Positions 9,423-18,773 are shown, counted from the stretch's first letter. The stretch is 64,000 nucleotides of DNA from Moraxella catarrhalis (GCF_001632285.1 NZ_LWAH01000011.1:13883-77882); one strand, 5' to 3'. Translations and numbers: made by a program. Notes: generated from the sequence alone by a model not told the origin.

Positions 9423-10565
9423 TTATTGTGCATAAACTGCATTACCGCTTGAGTCTTTCACTTCGTTCCAGCTTGCCTTGAACAGCTCAACCGCTTTGTC
9501 GCTGAATGGTACATAGTCAAGATCTAGCGCTGCTTGGTCACCATTGGTGTATGCCCAGTCAAAGAATCTTAGAACACCAGCAACTTGCTCAGGATTTTCT
9601 GGGTTTTTGTGTACGATGATGAAAGTTGCAGCAGCGATTGGCCAAGCGCCTGCAGTTTCTGAGTTGGTTAGCACTTGGTTAAAGCCAGGTGCTGCTGACC
9701 AATCGATGTCACCTGCAGCAGCGAAGCTGTCAGCTGATGGCTGAACAAATTTGCCAGCGGCGTTTTTAAGTGCTACATGAGACATGCCATTTTGCTTGGC
9801 GTAGGCGTACTCTACATAGCCGATTGAGTTTTTGATGCGGCTAACATAGCTTGCTACACCTTCGTTACCTTTACCAGCAGCGCCTGAAGAAGCGGTTGGC
9901 CATTTGATGGCTTTGTCCACACCCGCTGAGCCTGCCCAGTCAGTTGAAACTTTATTTAGGTAGTCAGTGAAGTTAAAGGTCGTGCCTGAACCGTCTGAAC
10001 GGAATACTGTGGTGATGTCAGCATCTGGCAGTGTCAAATCTGGGTTAAGTGCAACAATCGAAGGGTCGTTCCACTTCGTCACTTTACCCAAGTAGATATT
10101 TGCCAAAGTTTCGCCATCTAGCTTAAGCGTGCCAGCTTCGATACCTTCGATATTCACCACAGGTACAACACCGCCGATCACTGTTGGGAACTGGATTAGG
10201 TTTTCAGCATTTAGCTCATCCACAGTCAATGGCGCATCTGAAGCACCGAAGTCAACAGTTTTAGCGATGATTTGCTTGATACCACCTGATGAACCGATTG
10301 ATTGATAGTTCACTTGACCGCTGGTAGCTTCTTTGAAATCAGCTGACCATTTGGCATAGATTGGTTGTGGGAAAGATGCACCTGCACCTGTGATGTTGAT
10401 AGCAACTTGTTCCATAGCGGCTGGGGCAGCGTCAGCTGGAGCTGTTGCCGTTGCAGCTGGTTCTGGCTGAGTTGCAGCAGATTGTTCGTCTTTTTTGCTA
10501 CAAGCAGTTAGCGCGATAACAGCAGCGACAGATAGGCCAATCAATTTGATGTTCGTTTTCATCAT
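9423..10565 (-). CDS. pstS: phosphate-binding lipoprotein PstS
   Basis: The 380-residue precursor has a lipobox (ALTAC, Cys22) followed by an Ala/Pro/Glu-rich linker. The mature domain has the PstS phosphate-site motifs GAGASFPQPIYAKW, SIGSSGGIKQI, FGASDAPLT and FRSDGSGTTFNFTDYL. It captures phosphate in the periplasm and delivers it to PstCAB. Two consecutive ATG codons follow GGAG; the second (10562) has the better spacing. Six Pho half-sites lie upstream, so strong induction by phosphate limitation is expected. Confidence 0.97.
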   Translation of the reverse strand: MMKTNIKLIGLSVAAVIALTACSKKDEQSAATQPEPAATATAPADAAPAAMEQVAINITGAGASFPQPIYAKWSADFKEATSGQVNYQSIGSSGGIKQIIAKTVDFGASDAPLTVDELNAENLIQFPTVIGGVVPVVNIEGIEAGTLKLDGETLANIYLGKVTKWNDPSIVALNPDLTLPDADITTVFRSDGSGTTFNFTDYLNKVSTDWAGSAGVDKAIKWPTASSGAAGKGNEGVASYVSRIKNSIGYVEYAYAKQNGMSHVALKNAAGKFVQPSADSFAAAGDIDWSAAPGFNQVLTNSETAGAWPIAAATFIIVHKNPENPEQVAGVLRFFDWAYTNGDQAALDLDYVPFSDKAVELFKASWNEVKDSSGNAVYAQ

Positions 10566-10638
10566 AACTCCGTTGGGTAAACTCTATTAAGGATATAGAT
10601 GTTAAAAGCTAAGGAGATTTATCACATAAGTTATGCGT

Positions 10639-10716
10639 ATTGTAAAAATCGTGCATGACGATTTAATGACTGATAGATGACGGTTATATGAAAATTATAT
10701 GACAATTTGATGACAA
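10639..10716 (-). promoter_or_regulatory. PhoB-dependent promoter of pstS: six 11-bp Pho half-sites plus -10
   Basis: Reading minus, TGTCAT, TGTCAT, TTTCAT, CGTCAT, AGTCAT and CGTCAT occur at an exact 11-bp period. The plus-strand ATGAC/ATGAA cores start at 10655, 10666, 10677, 10688, 10699 and 10710. The last CGTCAT is followed by 10 bases and then TACAAT (10639-10644), the spacing known for PhoB-activated promoters, where the Pho box replaces the -35. A Pho box is two such repeats, so this is three adjoining boxes. Confidence 0.92.
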
Positions 10717-10910
10717 GGCTTTTGGCGGGTCGGTCAGGCGAGCTTTAAATAAAATGGCTTTTTAAAAATAACTACTTAAATAGTGGTTCTATAAACGATG
10801 ATGATTTGTGAATTTTTTATTGAGATGGCTAGGCTTATGGATGGCTTTGGTTTATAATCACAATAAGCATGACAATTTTAAGGCATTAAAGTCATTACAG
10901 CAGGGTAAAT

Positions 10911-11738
10911 ATGCAAAATTTTATCAAAAAAAATATTTTGGCAGTGACTTTGGCAGCGGCTACGACCACAACCATAGTTGGCTGTGCTAGCACAACCAGT
11001 ACAGGCGTGGTAGGTGCTGACCGAAAACAGCTATTGTTAATTTCAAGCCAAGAAATCATGCAGCTATCTCATCAAGCCTATTTACAAACCATCAATGAAG
11101 CACGCACCAAAGGTCGGCTTGATAACAATACCGCTCAAGTTCGACGCCTTCACCGTATCGCCAATCATCTGATTCCACAAACGGCGGTTTTACGCCCAGA
11201 TGCGACCCGTTGGGATTGGAAAGTACACGCCATCACCGACAATCAAATCAATGCTTATGTCATGCCGAGCGGTAAAATTGTCTTTTATACTGGCATTATT
11301 GAGCGTCTTAGATTAACTGATGCTGAAATTGCAGCTGTCATGGGACATGAAATGGCACATGCTTTGCGTGAACATTCACGAGAAAAAGCCAGTCGTCATA
11401 TTGCTACCCAAGGTGTGCTTAGTATTGCCGTGAATGCCCTTGGATTGTCAGGTGGGCAAGCACAATTGGTTGGCTTGGCAGGTCGGCTTGGATTGGATTT
11501 ACCGCACTCACGCACCCAAGAAGCAGAAGCTGATAAAATTGGCATTGAGCTGATGGCTCGTGCAGGCTATGACCCAAATGCTGCGATCACTTTGTGGCAA
11601 AAAATGCAGTCAGCTGGCGGTAATGGCGTGCCACAGTTTTTAAGCACACACCCAAGCTCCACCAATCGCATTGCCAATTTAAAAGCCTTAGTCCCAACAG
11701 TGATGCCGCTATATCAGACATCACAAAACATTCATTAA
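10911..11738 (+). CDS. M48-family metalloprotease lipoprotein (LoiP/BepA-like)
   Basis: The 275-residue precursor has a lipobox (TIVGC, Cys25). The zinc-protease signature HEMAHALREHSREKA lies at about residue 145, and the third ligand glutamate is in EAEADKIGIELMARAGYDP. The end (FLSTHPSSTNRIANL) is also typical of periplasmic M48 peptidases, which clean up misfolded outer-membrane proteins. The TPR domain of BepA is missing, so it is nearer to the small LoiP/YcaL type. A TATAAT at about 10852-10857 could be its -10. Confidence 0.88.
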   Translation: MQNFIKKNILAVTLAAATTTTIVGCASTTSTGVVGADRKQLLLISSQEIMQLSHQAYLQTINEARTKGRLDNNTAQVRRLHRIANHLIPQTAVLRPDATRWDWKVHAITDNQINAYVMPSGKIVFYTGIIERLRLTDAEIAAVMGHEMAHALREHSREKASRHIATQGVLSIAVNALGLSGGQAQLVGLAGRLGLDLPHSRTQEAEADKIGIELMARAGYDPNAAITLWQKMQSAGGNGVPQFLSTHPSSTNRIANLKALVPTVMPLYQTSQNIH

Positions 11739-11770
11739 CCCAATTAAGCAGCTTAAATTAAGTCATTATC

Positions 11771-12091
11771 ATGAATAATCAAACAGCAAAGACATTAACT
11801 GCAGCACTACAAGCACTCAGCCCAAGTATACTATCATTGCAAAATGAAAGCCATATGCACGCTGGCTATTTTGAAGGCAAAGAAAGCCACTTTAAGCTTG
11901 TGATCGTCAGCGACGCTTTTGAAAAACAGCGTCTGGCAGCTCGCCATCAGACAGTCTATGCCTTGGCTCAGCCTTTTTTAACTGTCAACGGCGGTATGGT
12001 GCATGCCCTTGCTATTCACGCTTATACGCCTAGCGAATGGGTGCAGCTTGAGCAAACGCCCAACAGCCCCTTGTGTGCTTCTCGTCGCTAA
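11771..12091 (+). CDS. bolA: BolA-family protein
   Basis: The 106-residue protein fits BolA throughout: ESHMHAGYFEGKESHFKLVIVSDAFEK, then RLAARHQTVYALAQPFL, then VHALAIHAYTPSEW. BolA proteins partner monothiol glutaredoxins in iron-sulfur handling and affect morphology under stress. A second family member of the IbaG type is at 25370-25612, so this is the BolA-proper paralogue. It follows the M48 peptidase gene by 32 bases. Confidence 0.9.
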   Translation: MNNQTAKTLTAALQALSPSILSLQNESHMHAGYFEGKESHFKLVIVSDAFEKQRLAARHQTVYALAQPFLTVNGGMVHALAIHAYTPSEWVQLEQTPNSPLCASRR

Positions 12092-12104
12092 GCCAGCATT
12101 GACG

Positions 12105-12156
12105 CCCAATGGTTTATGGTCAAATAAAAACTTAAAATGACCTTCATTGGGGTTTT
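12105..12156 (+). terminator. branched terminator after bolA
   Basis: CCCAATG (12105-12111) pairs with CATTGGG (12145-12151) and encloses an inner GGTCA/TGACC stem; GTTTT follows. Confidence 0.55.
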
Positions 12157-12159
12157 GTG

Positions 12160-12432
12160 ATGAAAAAATTCATCATCACAGTAGCGTCTATGGTGGTGTT
12201 ATCAGGCTGTGCCACCACGGCCAATATCACACCACAGTATGTCAATCCCAATATTTATCACAGCTATGACTACACTTAGCTTCATTCAGAGAGTATACCG
12301 CACACCACTTTGATTAAAAAAGCTCAAAATGCACAAATTGGTTTATCTGCTTCTGACATGAGTATCGGCGTGACAAGCAGTCGCCACGGCATCTATCCAA
12401 AGATTAGCTGGAAGATAGACGCCAACAGCTGA
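12160..12432 (+). pseudogene. small lipoprotein gene broken by an in-frame TAG
   Basis: An ATG at 12160 opens a lipoprotein precursor (MKKFIITVASMVVLSGCATT, lipobox LSGC). It runs 39 codons to a TAG at 12277-12279. The same frame continues immediately for 50 more codons (SESIPHTTLIKKAQNAQIGL ... GIYPKISWKIDANS) to TGA at 12430. The continuation looks like normal coding sequence, so a single CAG-to-TAG or similar change has probably split the gene. The short product could still be made and secreted. Function unknown. It could also be a sequencing error. Confidence 0.6.
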
Positions 12433-12531
12433 GCGTACATTGCCAAAAAGCGGATGTTATCTTACTTATACGGTGAGCATGCTAGACACTGTATATTTAT
12501 CCAAGGTATCAAGATTTACGGAGAATAACCG

Positions 12532-14241
12532 ATGAGCATACAAGGTCTACTACCTCGTTGGGTTTTACAGCTCATTCAGCACCCACGCACTGCTTTATCG
12601 GACATTCCAGCTGGACTGATGATGGCAGTGCTGGTTATCCCCCAAAGTTTAGGCTACGCAACCTTAGCAGGATTACCACCCATCATGGGTCTGTATGCTG
12701 CCATTACCCCTGTGATTGTCTATGCATGGATAGGTGCCAGTAGTGTCTCCTCCATCGGTCCTGTGGCAATTACTGCCATCATGACTGCATCGGCACTGTC
12801 TGGCTACGCTACAGGCAGCTTACAATATATTTCACTTGCCATTGTTCTTGCCTTTATGGTAGGCGGGATTTTATTGATTGCTGGACTGATTCGTTTGGGC
12901 TGGATTATGCAGTTTGTCAGTCGTGGTGTCGCCTCAGGATTTATCAGTGGGGCAGCGGTATTAATTATTTTTAGTCAACTCAAGCACATCATTGGCATAC
13001 CTCTAAATACCGACAGCTTAATCAACTTATTTTTAAGTATTTATACCAGCACTCAGCCCATCCATTTGCCGACAGCGTTACTTGGGATTGGTGCCACCTT
13101 GTTATTTATTATCAGCCGTTATGGTGAATCGATAATTTGGGGCTGGCTACCCACTCAGTGGCGTGGGTTTGGCAATCGCTTTTTTGTCATTTTAATTGTT
13201 GCCATCTCTATTTGGCTCAGCCATCATATCGGATTTGAGCAAATGCAGATCAGATTGCTACAACCTTTGCCCACAGGATTGCCAAAGATTACCTTACCCA
13301 ATTTTTCTGCAACCACTTTACTAGATTTATTACCCTCGGCACTCTTGATCGCACTAATCGCTTTTATCTCATCAAGTACGATTTCCGCACAGCAGGCACG
13401 GATACGAGGTGAGTCATACGATGCCAACAAGGAACTTGGTGGCTTGGGCTTAGCGAATATCACCAGCGGCCTCTTTGGTGGTTTTGCGGTCTCAGGGGGC
13501 ATTTCACGCACCAGCCTAAACCTATCTGTGGGTGCCAAAACACCATTGGCATCCATCATTTGTGCTTTGGGTGTATTGCTGGTTTTGCTTGTTTTCGGGC
13601 AATATTTGACAGGCCTGCCCTACGCTATCTTAGCAGCAGTCATCATCAGCTCTGTCATCTCAATGATTGATACCAAAACCTTGATCAATGCATGGCAGCT
13701 GGATAAATCCGATGCCATCTGTTTTGGCATTACTTTTTTCACCTCAATTCTTTTCGGTTTAAATAGCGGTTTGGTTGTCGGGCTTTTGGCAAGTTTTGCA
13801 ATGATGATTTATCGGACACACCAAGTACACATTGCGATCGTGGGGCGTGTTGGCGACAGCGAGCATTTTCGCAATATTGAGCGACATACGGCAACTACTT
13901 TTGATGGGCTGTTACTTTTACGCATCGATGAAAGCCTGTATTTTGGTAATGCTCAGTCTGTTCATGCCAATTTAATGCGATTATCTGATGATACCAACAT
14001 TCATGATATTGTGCTGATTATGACTGCGGTCAATCATATCGATTTATCCGCCCAAGAGATGCTATGTGCCTTTAATCAAAGCTGTATCAAGCGAGGTCAG
14101 CACCTACATTTGGCCGAGGTGAAGGGCCCTATGATGGATATTTTAAAGACCAGTCCTGTGATTGAAAATCTGTCAGGGTGCATTTTTTTAAGTGCCAATC
14201 AAGCCGTACAAAGTCTAACCAAGCCTAGCACAGATCTTTAA
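12532..14241 (+). CDS. SulP-family anion transporter with STAS domain
   Basis: The 569-residue membrane protein begins with the SulP signature (DIPAGLMMAVLVIPQSLGYATLAGLPP) and has about 10-12 helices. The conserved SGGISRTSLN stretch lies near residue 325. A C-terminal cytoplasmic STAS domain (about 445-555) contains LLRIDESLYFGNAQ and MTAVNHIDLSAQEML. SulP proteins move sulfate, bicarbonate or dicarboxylates; the sequence alone does not decide the substrate. Confidence 0.9.
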   Translation: MSIQGLLPRWVLQLIQHPRTALSDIPAGLMMAVLVIPQSLGYATLAGLPPIMGLYAAITPVIVYAWIGASSVSSIGPVAITAIMTASALSGYATGSLQYISLAIVLAFMVGGILLIAGLIRLGWIMQFVSRGVASGFISGAAVLIIFSQLKHIIGIPLNTDSLINLFLSIYTSTQPIHLPTALLGIGATLLFIISRYGESIIWGWLPTQWRGFGNRFFVILIVAISIWLSHHIGFEQMQIRLLQPLPTGLPKITLPNFSATTLLDLLPSALLIALIAFISSSTISAQQARIRGESYDANKELGGLGLANITSGLFGGFAVSGGISRTSLNLSVGAKTPLASIICALGVLLVLLVFGQYLTGLPYAILAAVIISSVISMIDTKTLINAWQLDKSDAICFGITFFTSILFGLNSGLVVGLLASFAMMIYRTHQVHIAIVGRVGDSEHFRNIERHTATTFDGLLLLRIDESLYFGNAQSVHANLMRLSDDTNIHDIVLIMTAVNHIDLSAQEMLCAFNQSCIKRGQHLHLAEVKGPMMDILKTSPVIENLSGCIFLSANQAVQSLTKPSTDL

Positions 14242-14379
14242 ATACCGCTTCGACCTTATTTTATGTTTAAAATTACACTGACAACCATGTCATACCGTCA
14301 TAAGCTTATGCCAAATCAAAATTGCAAGTTATCTTGTCATTGGGTATCATAAATCAAAACACATATTAAGGATTTACCC

Positions 14380-14706
14380 ATGCATAGTCAAATCACCCTT
14401 TACAAACAAATCCATCCCAAGCAGTGTGATGGGCTTGCCAAATTGGGCTTTAAAAGCCTGATCAATCTGCGTTTTGATGATGAGATTAAAGGACAACCCA
14501 AAGGGTATGACATCGCTCAAAGTGCTAAAAACGCTGGGCTTAGCTATCACACTCTGCCCATTGGTATTGATGACATTCATCTTGCACAAGCCCAAGCATT
14601 CGCCGATCTGATTAACCACGCACCAAAACCTGTGATGGTATTTTGTGGTACAGGCTCACGCGCCAAGCGTCTGTATCAATGTGCCGTCGTTTCTGGGCTA
14701 ATCTGA
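14380..14706 (+). CDS. TIGR01244-type (DUF442) sulfur-transferase/phosphatase-fold protein
   Basis: The 108-residue protein has a tyrosine-phosphatase-like P-loop, VMVFCGTGSRAKRLYQ, in which Cys and Arg are spaced C-x4-R. Upstream segments are typical of the family: LAKLGFKSLINLRFDDE and YHTLPIGIDDI. The same domain is fused to sulfide-oxidising or beta-lactamase-fold enzymes elsewhere (Blh/CstB-like); here it stands alone. The reaction is unknown, and it is cytoplasmic. Confidence 0.78.
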   Translation: MHSQITLYKQIHPKQCDGLAKLGFKSLINLRFDDEIKGQPKGYDIAQSAKNAGLSYHTLPIGIDDIHLAQAQAFADLINHAPKPVMVFCGTGSRAKRLYQCAVVSGLI

Positions 14707-14754
14707 TGGATTTGGTGCATGATCTTTGGGTCATCAGCCAATAAATACACCGCC

Positions 14755-15483
14755 CTAAAATGGCACTGGACTGACCCAATCCATCCAAATGCCATGCGTT
14801 GGGTGCTTTAAGCGAAGCTTGTGTGCATGCAAATTCAACCGATTTGACAGTTTGAGTGCCACATCTTCAGCATAAATGGGATCACCAATCATCACATGGC
14901 CCAAATGCACCATATGCACCCTAAGCTGATGGCTACGCCCTGTGATGGGTTTGAGTGCCACTCGAGTCACAGGATATGCCCTACCATTGTCATCACAGCG
15001 TAATTCATGATGCATCACCTCATAATGAGTCAACGCCTGTTTATTCCAATCCATATCAACAATATGGCGTGGCTTAGTGGTTGGTTCATAGCGTACAGGC
15101 ACATCGACGACACCCTTTTTATCATCTATCATCAGTGTTCCAAACACAACCGCTTGATATTCTTTTTGGGGAATACGGTCAATGAACTGCTTACTAATGT
15201 GCGTTTGAGCCTCACTGGATTTGGCAAAAATAATCAGCCCTGAAGTGTCCATATCCAATCGATGGATCAGCCTAATATTTGGATTGATACGCAAAAGTCG
15301 TGACTGCAAACTGACCTTTAGCATGCGTCCATCAACACTCAAGAGTCCAGCTGGTTTATCCAGCACCCAAATGTCCTCATCTTCATAAATGGTAATTGAT
15401 TTGGCAAATTCATGAAAAAATAGGTCATCATGCGAAAGCTCTAGTGCATTCATACGCAAAATATCAGCATCAGTTAAGGTCAT
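14755..15483 (-). CDS. RluA-family pseudouridine synthase
   Basis: The 242-residue enzyme carries the catalytic motif HRLDMDTSGLIIFAKS with the essential Asp. Other family motifs are WVLDKPAGLLSVDG, ITGRSHQLRVHMVHLGHVMIGDPIY and the C-terminal LHAHKL. There is no N-terminal S4 domain, so it belongs with the short RluA/TruC-like members that modify 23S rRNA or tRNA. Its target base cannot be assigned. Confidence 0.88.
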   Translation of the reverse strand: MTLTDADILRMNALELSHDDLFFHEFAKSITIYEDEDIWVLDKPAGLLSVDGRMLKVSLQSRLLRINPNIRLIHRLDMDTSGLIIFAKSSEAQTHISKQFIDRIPQKEYQAVVFGTLMIDDKKGVVDVPVRYEPTTKPRHIVDMDWNKQALTHYEVMHHELRCDDNGRAYPVTRVALKPITGRSHQLRVHMVHLGHVMIGDPIYAEDVALKLSNRLNLHAHKLRLKHPTHGIWMDWVSPVPF

Positions 15484-15680
15484 CTTTTATTTGCTCAATC
15501 AGTAAATTTAATAAATTCAATTGCCATGCCCAAGGCTTGGGGCAACAAGGCTGTTATTATATCATGACTTGACATTTAAGCTGACATCTTGAATTTTTTT
15601 ACAAGAAACCACATAATACTTAATCATGGCAATTGCCATTTATTCACTGTAAAACTGTTAAATTAAAAAGGAAGCAAATT

Positions 15681-16001
15681 ATGTCAATTATTAATGCCAC
15701 TGATGCAAGCTTTGATACCGATGTTGTAAATTCTGATGGTCTGGTTTTGGTTGATTTTTGGGCTGCGTGGTGTGGTCCATGTAAAGCCATCGCTCCTGTG
15801 CTAGAAGAGCTGGCTGAAGATTATCAAGGTCGTGTCAAGATTGTCAAAGTTGATGTTGATGCCAACCCACAATCTGCAGCTCGTTTTGGTATTCGCAGCA
15901 TCCCGACCTTATTTGTTTTTAAAAATGGTGAGCGGGTAGAAACTGTGGTTGGTGGTCGTCCAAAATCTGAGTTTGCCGCTTTGCTTGACAAGCATTTATA
16001 A
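15681..16001 (+). CDS. trxA: thioredoxin
   Basis: The 106-residue protein has the redox centre WAAWCGPCK (Cys31, Cys34), the buried Asp in VLVDFW, and the cis-proline loop RSIPTLFVF. It is a general cytoplasmic disulfide reductant. The start MSIINATD at 15681 follows AAGGAAGCAAATT; the longer upstream frame has no signal. A strong terminator follows, and rho is next, an order common in proteobacteria. Confidence 0.97.
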   Translation: MSIINATDASFDTDVVNSDGLVLVDFWAAWCGPCKAIAPVLEELAEDYQGRVKIVKVDVDANPQSAARFGIRSIPTLFVFKNGERVETVVGGRPKSEFAALLDKHL

Positions 16002-16020
16002 TAAATCAACTTATCTTAAG

Positions 16021-16058
16021 ACCTGATTTGATCCACGGTTCAAATCAGGTTTATTTTT
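16021..16058 (+). terminator. terminator of trxA
   Basis: ACCTGATTTGA and TCAAATCAGGT form a perfect 11-bp stem around an 8-base loop, followed by TTATTTTT. Confidence 0.92.
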
Positions 16059-16234
16059 GCATAAAATGTTTGATAATTTACCCGAAGTTCACCCTAACTC
16101 TTGACAAATGCTTGATTTACGCTTAATATGGACGCACCTGCAATCGATTTCTTGAGATTGCATTTTTCTTTTTCTATACCTTGCAAAACCATCACTGCCT
16201 ATTTTGGGTGTATCATCACACATCTTACCTATCT

Positions 16235-17503
16235 ATGAACTTAACTGAATTAAAAAGTAAATCCGTTGGCGAGCTGCTTGCTATTGCTGAGCATATGGGT
16301 TTGGATAATATGGCTCGCAGTCGTAAACAAGACATTATTTTCGCCATTTTAAAGACACATGCTAGAAATGGTGAAGCAATTTATGGCAATGGCGTGCTTG
16401 AGATTTTACCTGATGGATTTGGTTTTTTACGCTCAAGTGAAGGTTCATACTTGGCAGGACCAGACGATATTTATGTCAGCCCAAGCCAAATACGCAGATT
16501 TAATTTGCAAACAGGCGACTCCATCGCAGGGCAGATCCGCCCGCCTAAAGACTCAGAAAGATATTTTGCTCTCTTAAAGGTGAGTGAAATTAACTTTGAT
16601 ACGCCTGATCGTAGTCGCCACAAGCTGATTTTTGAAAATCTTACCCCACTTTTCCCCACCCAGCAACTGGTACTTGAAGCAGGCAATGGCACGACCGAGG
16701 ACTTAACAGGCCGCATTATTGATTTGATTGCACCCATTGGTAAAGGTCAACGCTCTATCATCGTTGCACCGCCCAAAGCTGGTAAAACGGTACTACTACA
16801 GACCATCGCCCAAGCCATCACCAAAAATCATCCTGAATGCTACTTGATCGTTCTGCTCATTGATGAACGCCCCGAGGAAGTCACCGAGATGCAACGCACC
16901 GTTTGGGGAGAAGTTGTTGCCTCTACTTTTGATGAACCACCACAACGCCATATCCAAGTCGCCGAAATGGTTATCGAAAAAGCCAAGCGCTTGGTTGAGC
17001 ATAAGCAAGATGTGGTGATCTTACTTGATTCTATCACTCGCTTGGCGCGTGCTTATAATACTGTCATCCCATCAAGTGGCAAAGTGCTGACAGGTGGGGT
17101 GGATGCTCATGCACTTGAGCGTCCCAAGCGGTTTTTTGGAGCGGCACGAAATGTCGAAGAAGGCGGCAGCTTGACCATCATTTCAACCGCTTTGATTGAC
17201 ACAGGTTCAAAGATGGACAGTGTCATTTTTGAGGAATTCAAAGGCACGGGCAACCAAGAGATTACCTTGGAGCGTGAGCTTGCTGAACGGCGTATTTTCC
17301 CTGCCATCAATATCAAAAAATCCAGTACACGCCGAGAAGAACGCTTGCTAGATGAAGACACGCTACGCCGAGTTTGGATACTTCGTAAGCTCATGCAACC
17401 CATGGAAGACGCCCAAGCAACTGAGTTTTTACTTGAACGCCTAAAAGACTCAAAAACCAATGATGAATTTTTTGAGCAAATGGTCAAAAAATCTCAAAAC
17501 TAA
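16235..17503 (+). CDS. rho: transcription termination factor Rho
   Basis: The 422-residue protein has an N-terminal SAP-like helix bundle ([20 protein letters not shown]). An RNA-binding cold-shock domain follows ([40 protein letters not shown]). The hexameric ATPase has Walker [12 protein letters not shown] near residue 180 and Walker [18 protein letters not shown]. Length equals the standard Rho. The start at 16235 matches the conserved MNLTELK; an upstream Met is unsupported. The 5' gap of about 175 bases may carry autoregulatory sites, but I see no clear structure. Confidence 0.97.
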   Translation: MNLTELKSKSVGELLAIAEHMGLDNMARSRKQDIIFAILKTHARNGEAIYGNGVLEILPDGFGFLRSSEGSYLAGPDDIYVSPSQIRRFNLQTGDSIAGQIRPPKDSERYFALLKVSEINFDTPDRSRHKLIFENLTPLFPTQQLVLEAGNGTTEDLTGRIIDLIAPIGKGQRSIIVAPPKAGKTVLLQTIAQAITKNHPECYLIVLLIDERPEEVTEMQRTVWGEVVASTFDEPPQRHIQVAEMVIEKAKRLVEHKQDVVILLDSITRLARAYNTVIPSSGKVLTGGVDAHALERPKRFFGAARNVEEGGSLTIISTALIDTGSKMDSVIFEEFKGTGNQEITLERELAERRIFPAINIKKSSTRREERLLDEDTLRRVWILRKLMQPMEDAQATEFLLERLKDSKTNDEFFEQMVKKSQN

Positions 17504-17869
17504 AATTATCGCTTTGGTTTAGGTATGCCCATACCCTAACTTATTTTTATTTTCATCACTGAATTGCCATTTTAAAAAATATGTGTTAGAATTTTTCAAC
17601 ACCAAAGTCTAACGGCAATTTATTGCCACTTACTTAAGGTGGCAAAAGTAAAGAAAAACAATATTTTGTTACATTTTTATTAAGCTAATAACAAAATTTT
17701 CTTTTTATCTTTGCTAAGTTGTTGTATACTGATACATATATGTGTCAACCTATGGATAGATGATTGATATGTTTAATCTGATATTTAGATTTAAACAATG
17801 CTCAATTAATTATCCATAGGTATTTTTCTGTCAAATATTTATTGAATATTTACCTCATTGGAGTTTATC
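17504..17869. other. structured intergenic region between rho and the Ala-rich lipoprotein
   Basis: The region holds a weak rho terminator (about 17517-17550) and two overlapping hairpins that share TTGCC: GGCAA/TTGCC at 17614-17627 and TTGCCAC/GTGGCAA at 17623-17645. A TATACT -10-like element (17725-17730) is followed by a near-palindrome (17731-17746). An 11-bp inverted repeat lies at 17748-17758 and 17811-17821. This fits a promoter plus structured leader for the lipoprotein, or a small RNA. Confidence 0.45.
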
Positions 17870-18190
17870 ATGCAAATCAAACTAATCGCATCTGCACTAA
17901 TCGCTACTCTAGCACTAACTGCTTGCTCAAAACCACAAGAACAAGCTGAAGCAGCAGCTGACGCAACTGTTGCTGCCAACGAAGCATCTGCTGCTATGAC
18001 TGGTGATGCAGCTGAAGCTGCGGCTGAAGCAGCAGCTGACGCAACTGCTGCTGCCAACGAAGCATCTGGTGATGCTATGACTGGTGATGCTGCTGCCACT
18101 GAAGCTGCTCACGCTGCTGCTGACCAAGCTCAAGCTAATGCTGAAGCTGCTCAAGCTGCTGCAACTGAAGCAACCGAACAAGCCAAATAA
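17870..18190 (+). CDS. Ala/Glu-rich repeat lipoprotein
   Basis: The 106-residue precursor has signal MQIKLIASALIATLALTAC (lipobox ALTAC, Cys19). The mature part is almost wholly Ala, Glu, Asp, Thr and Gln and contains two near-identical 26-residue units (EAAADAT-AANEAS-MTGDAA), visible in the DNA as a 78-bp repeat starting at 17945 and 18023. It should be helical and surface-anchored. It ends in Lys, as Braun-type lipoproteins do, but the heptad pattern of Lpp is not evident. GGAG precedes the ATG at 17870. Function unknown. Confidence 0.85.
   Translation: MQIKLIASALIATLALTACSKPQEQAEAAADATVAANEASAAMTGDAAEAAAEAAADATAAANEASGDAMTGDAAATEAAHAAADQAQANAEAAQAAATEATEQAK
17945..18100 (+). repeat. 78-bp in-frame tandem repeat
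   Basis: Two copies (17945-18022 and 18023-18100) are nearly identical at the start and diverge toward their ends. The period is a multiple of three, so copy-number change would keep the reading frame. Confidence 0.8.
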
Positions 18191-18232
18191 TCATAAAACA
18201 GTTTTAACTGTTCCAAGTTATTTGCTGACACA

Positions 18233-18265
18233 AAAGAAGAATCCATTTTGGGTTCTTCTTTTTTT
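18233..18265 (+). terminator. terminator of the Ala-rich lipoprotein gene
   Basis: AAGAAGAATCC pairs with GGGTTCTTCTT around a short ATTTT loop, with a following run of T. Confidence 0.88.
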
Positions 18266-18359
18266 GTCTTGTATTGGTGGGCATGATAAAGTATTTTGCT
18301 TGACTTCATATGATGATTTGCTACAATCAAAGAAACACAACAACAACTGGGAGTCAATG

Positions 18360-18773
18360 ATGAGTCAAATCTATCAAACAACCGCCAGCGTCAGTGGTGC
18401 AAGAACTGGCACTGCCACTCTTTTGGATGATGATAAAAGTTACAACATGGTTGCCCCTGGTACAAATCAAGCGGGCAATAACCCAGAGCAATTTTTTGCA
18501 ATGGGATATGCTGCATGTTTTGATGGTGCTTTAGCGCTTGTCAAAAAATCAGCTGACAAATCATTTGATAGCAGAACCGAGGTAACCATTGAGCTTAACA
18601 AAGAAGGTGATTCTAACTTCTTTTTCACTGGTGCTATTCATGTTGTTGCCAGTAATGGCGATATCACCGAAGATGAGCTGTTATCATTGGTTGAAAAAAC
18701 GCATACCGTTTGCCCCTACTCAAAAGCAGTTCAGGGCAATATTGACATGAAGCTGAGTGCTTCGGTAGAGTAA
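18360..18773 (+). CDS. ohr: organic hydroperoxide resistance protein (Ohr, OsmC superfamily)
   Basis: The 137-residue protein follows Ohr closely: NPEQFFAMGYAACFDGAL with the peroxidatic Cys, and HTVCPYSKAVQGNIDMKL with the resolving Cys. Ohr reduces organic and fatty-acid peroxides in the cytoplasm using lipoylated partners. The start at 18360 has GGGAG six bases upstream; the preceding ATG at 18357 is also possible. A longer frame reading back through the lipoprotein gene is spurious. No OhrR regulator is adjacent. Confidence 0.92.
   Translation: MSQIYQTTASVSGARTGTATLLDDDKSYNMVAPGTNQAGNNPEQFFAMGYAACFDGALALVKKSADKSFDSRTEVTIELNKEGDSNFFFTGAIHVVASNGDITEDELLSLVEKTHTVCPYSKAVQGNIDMKLSASVE

Noticed and set aside
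17839..18181. Open frames opposite the Ala-rich lipoprotein gene
   Set aside because: They are created by the GCT/GCA repeats on the other strand and lack start signals.
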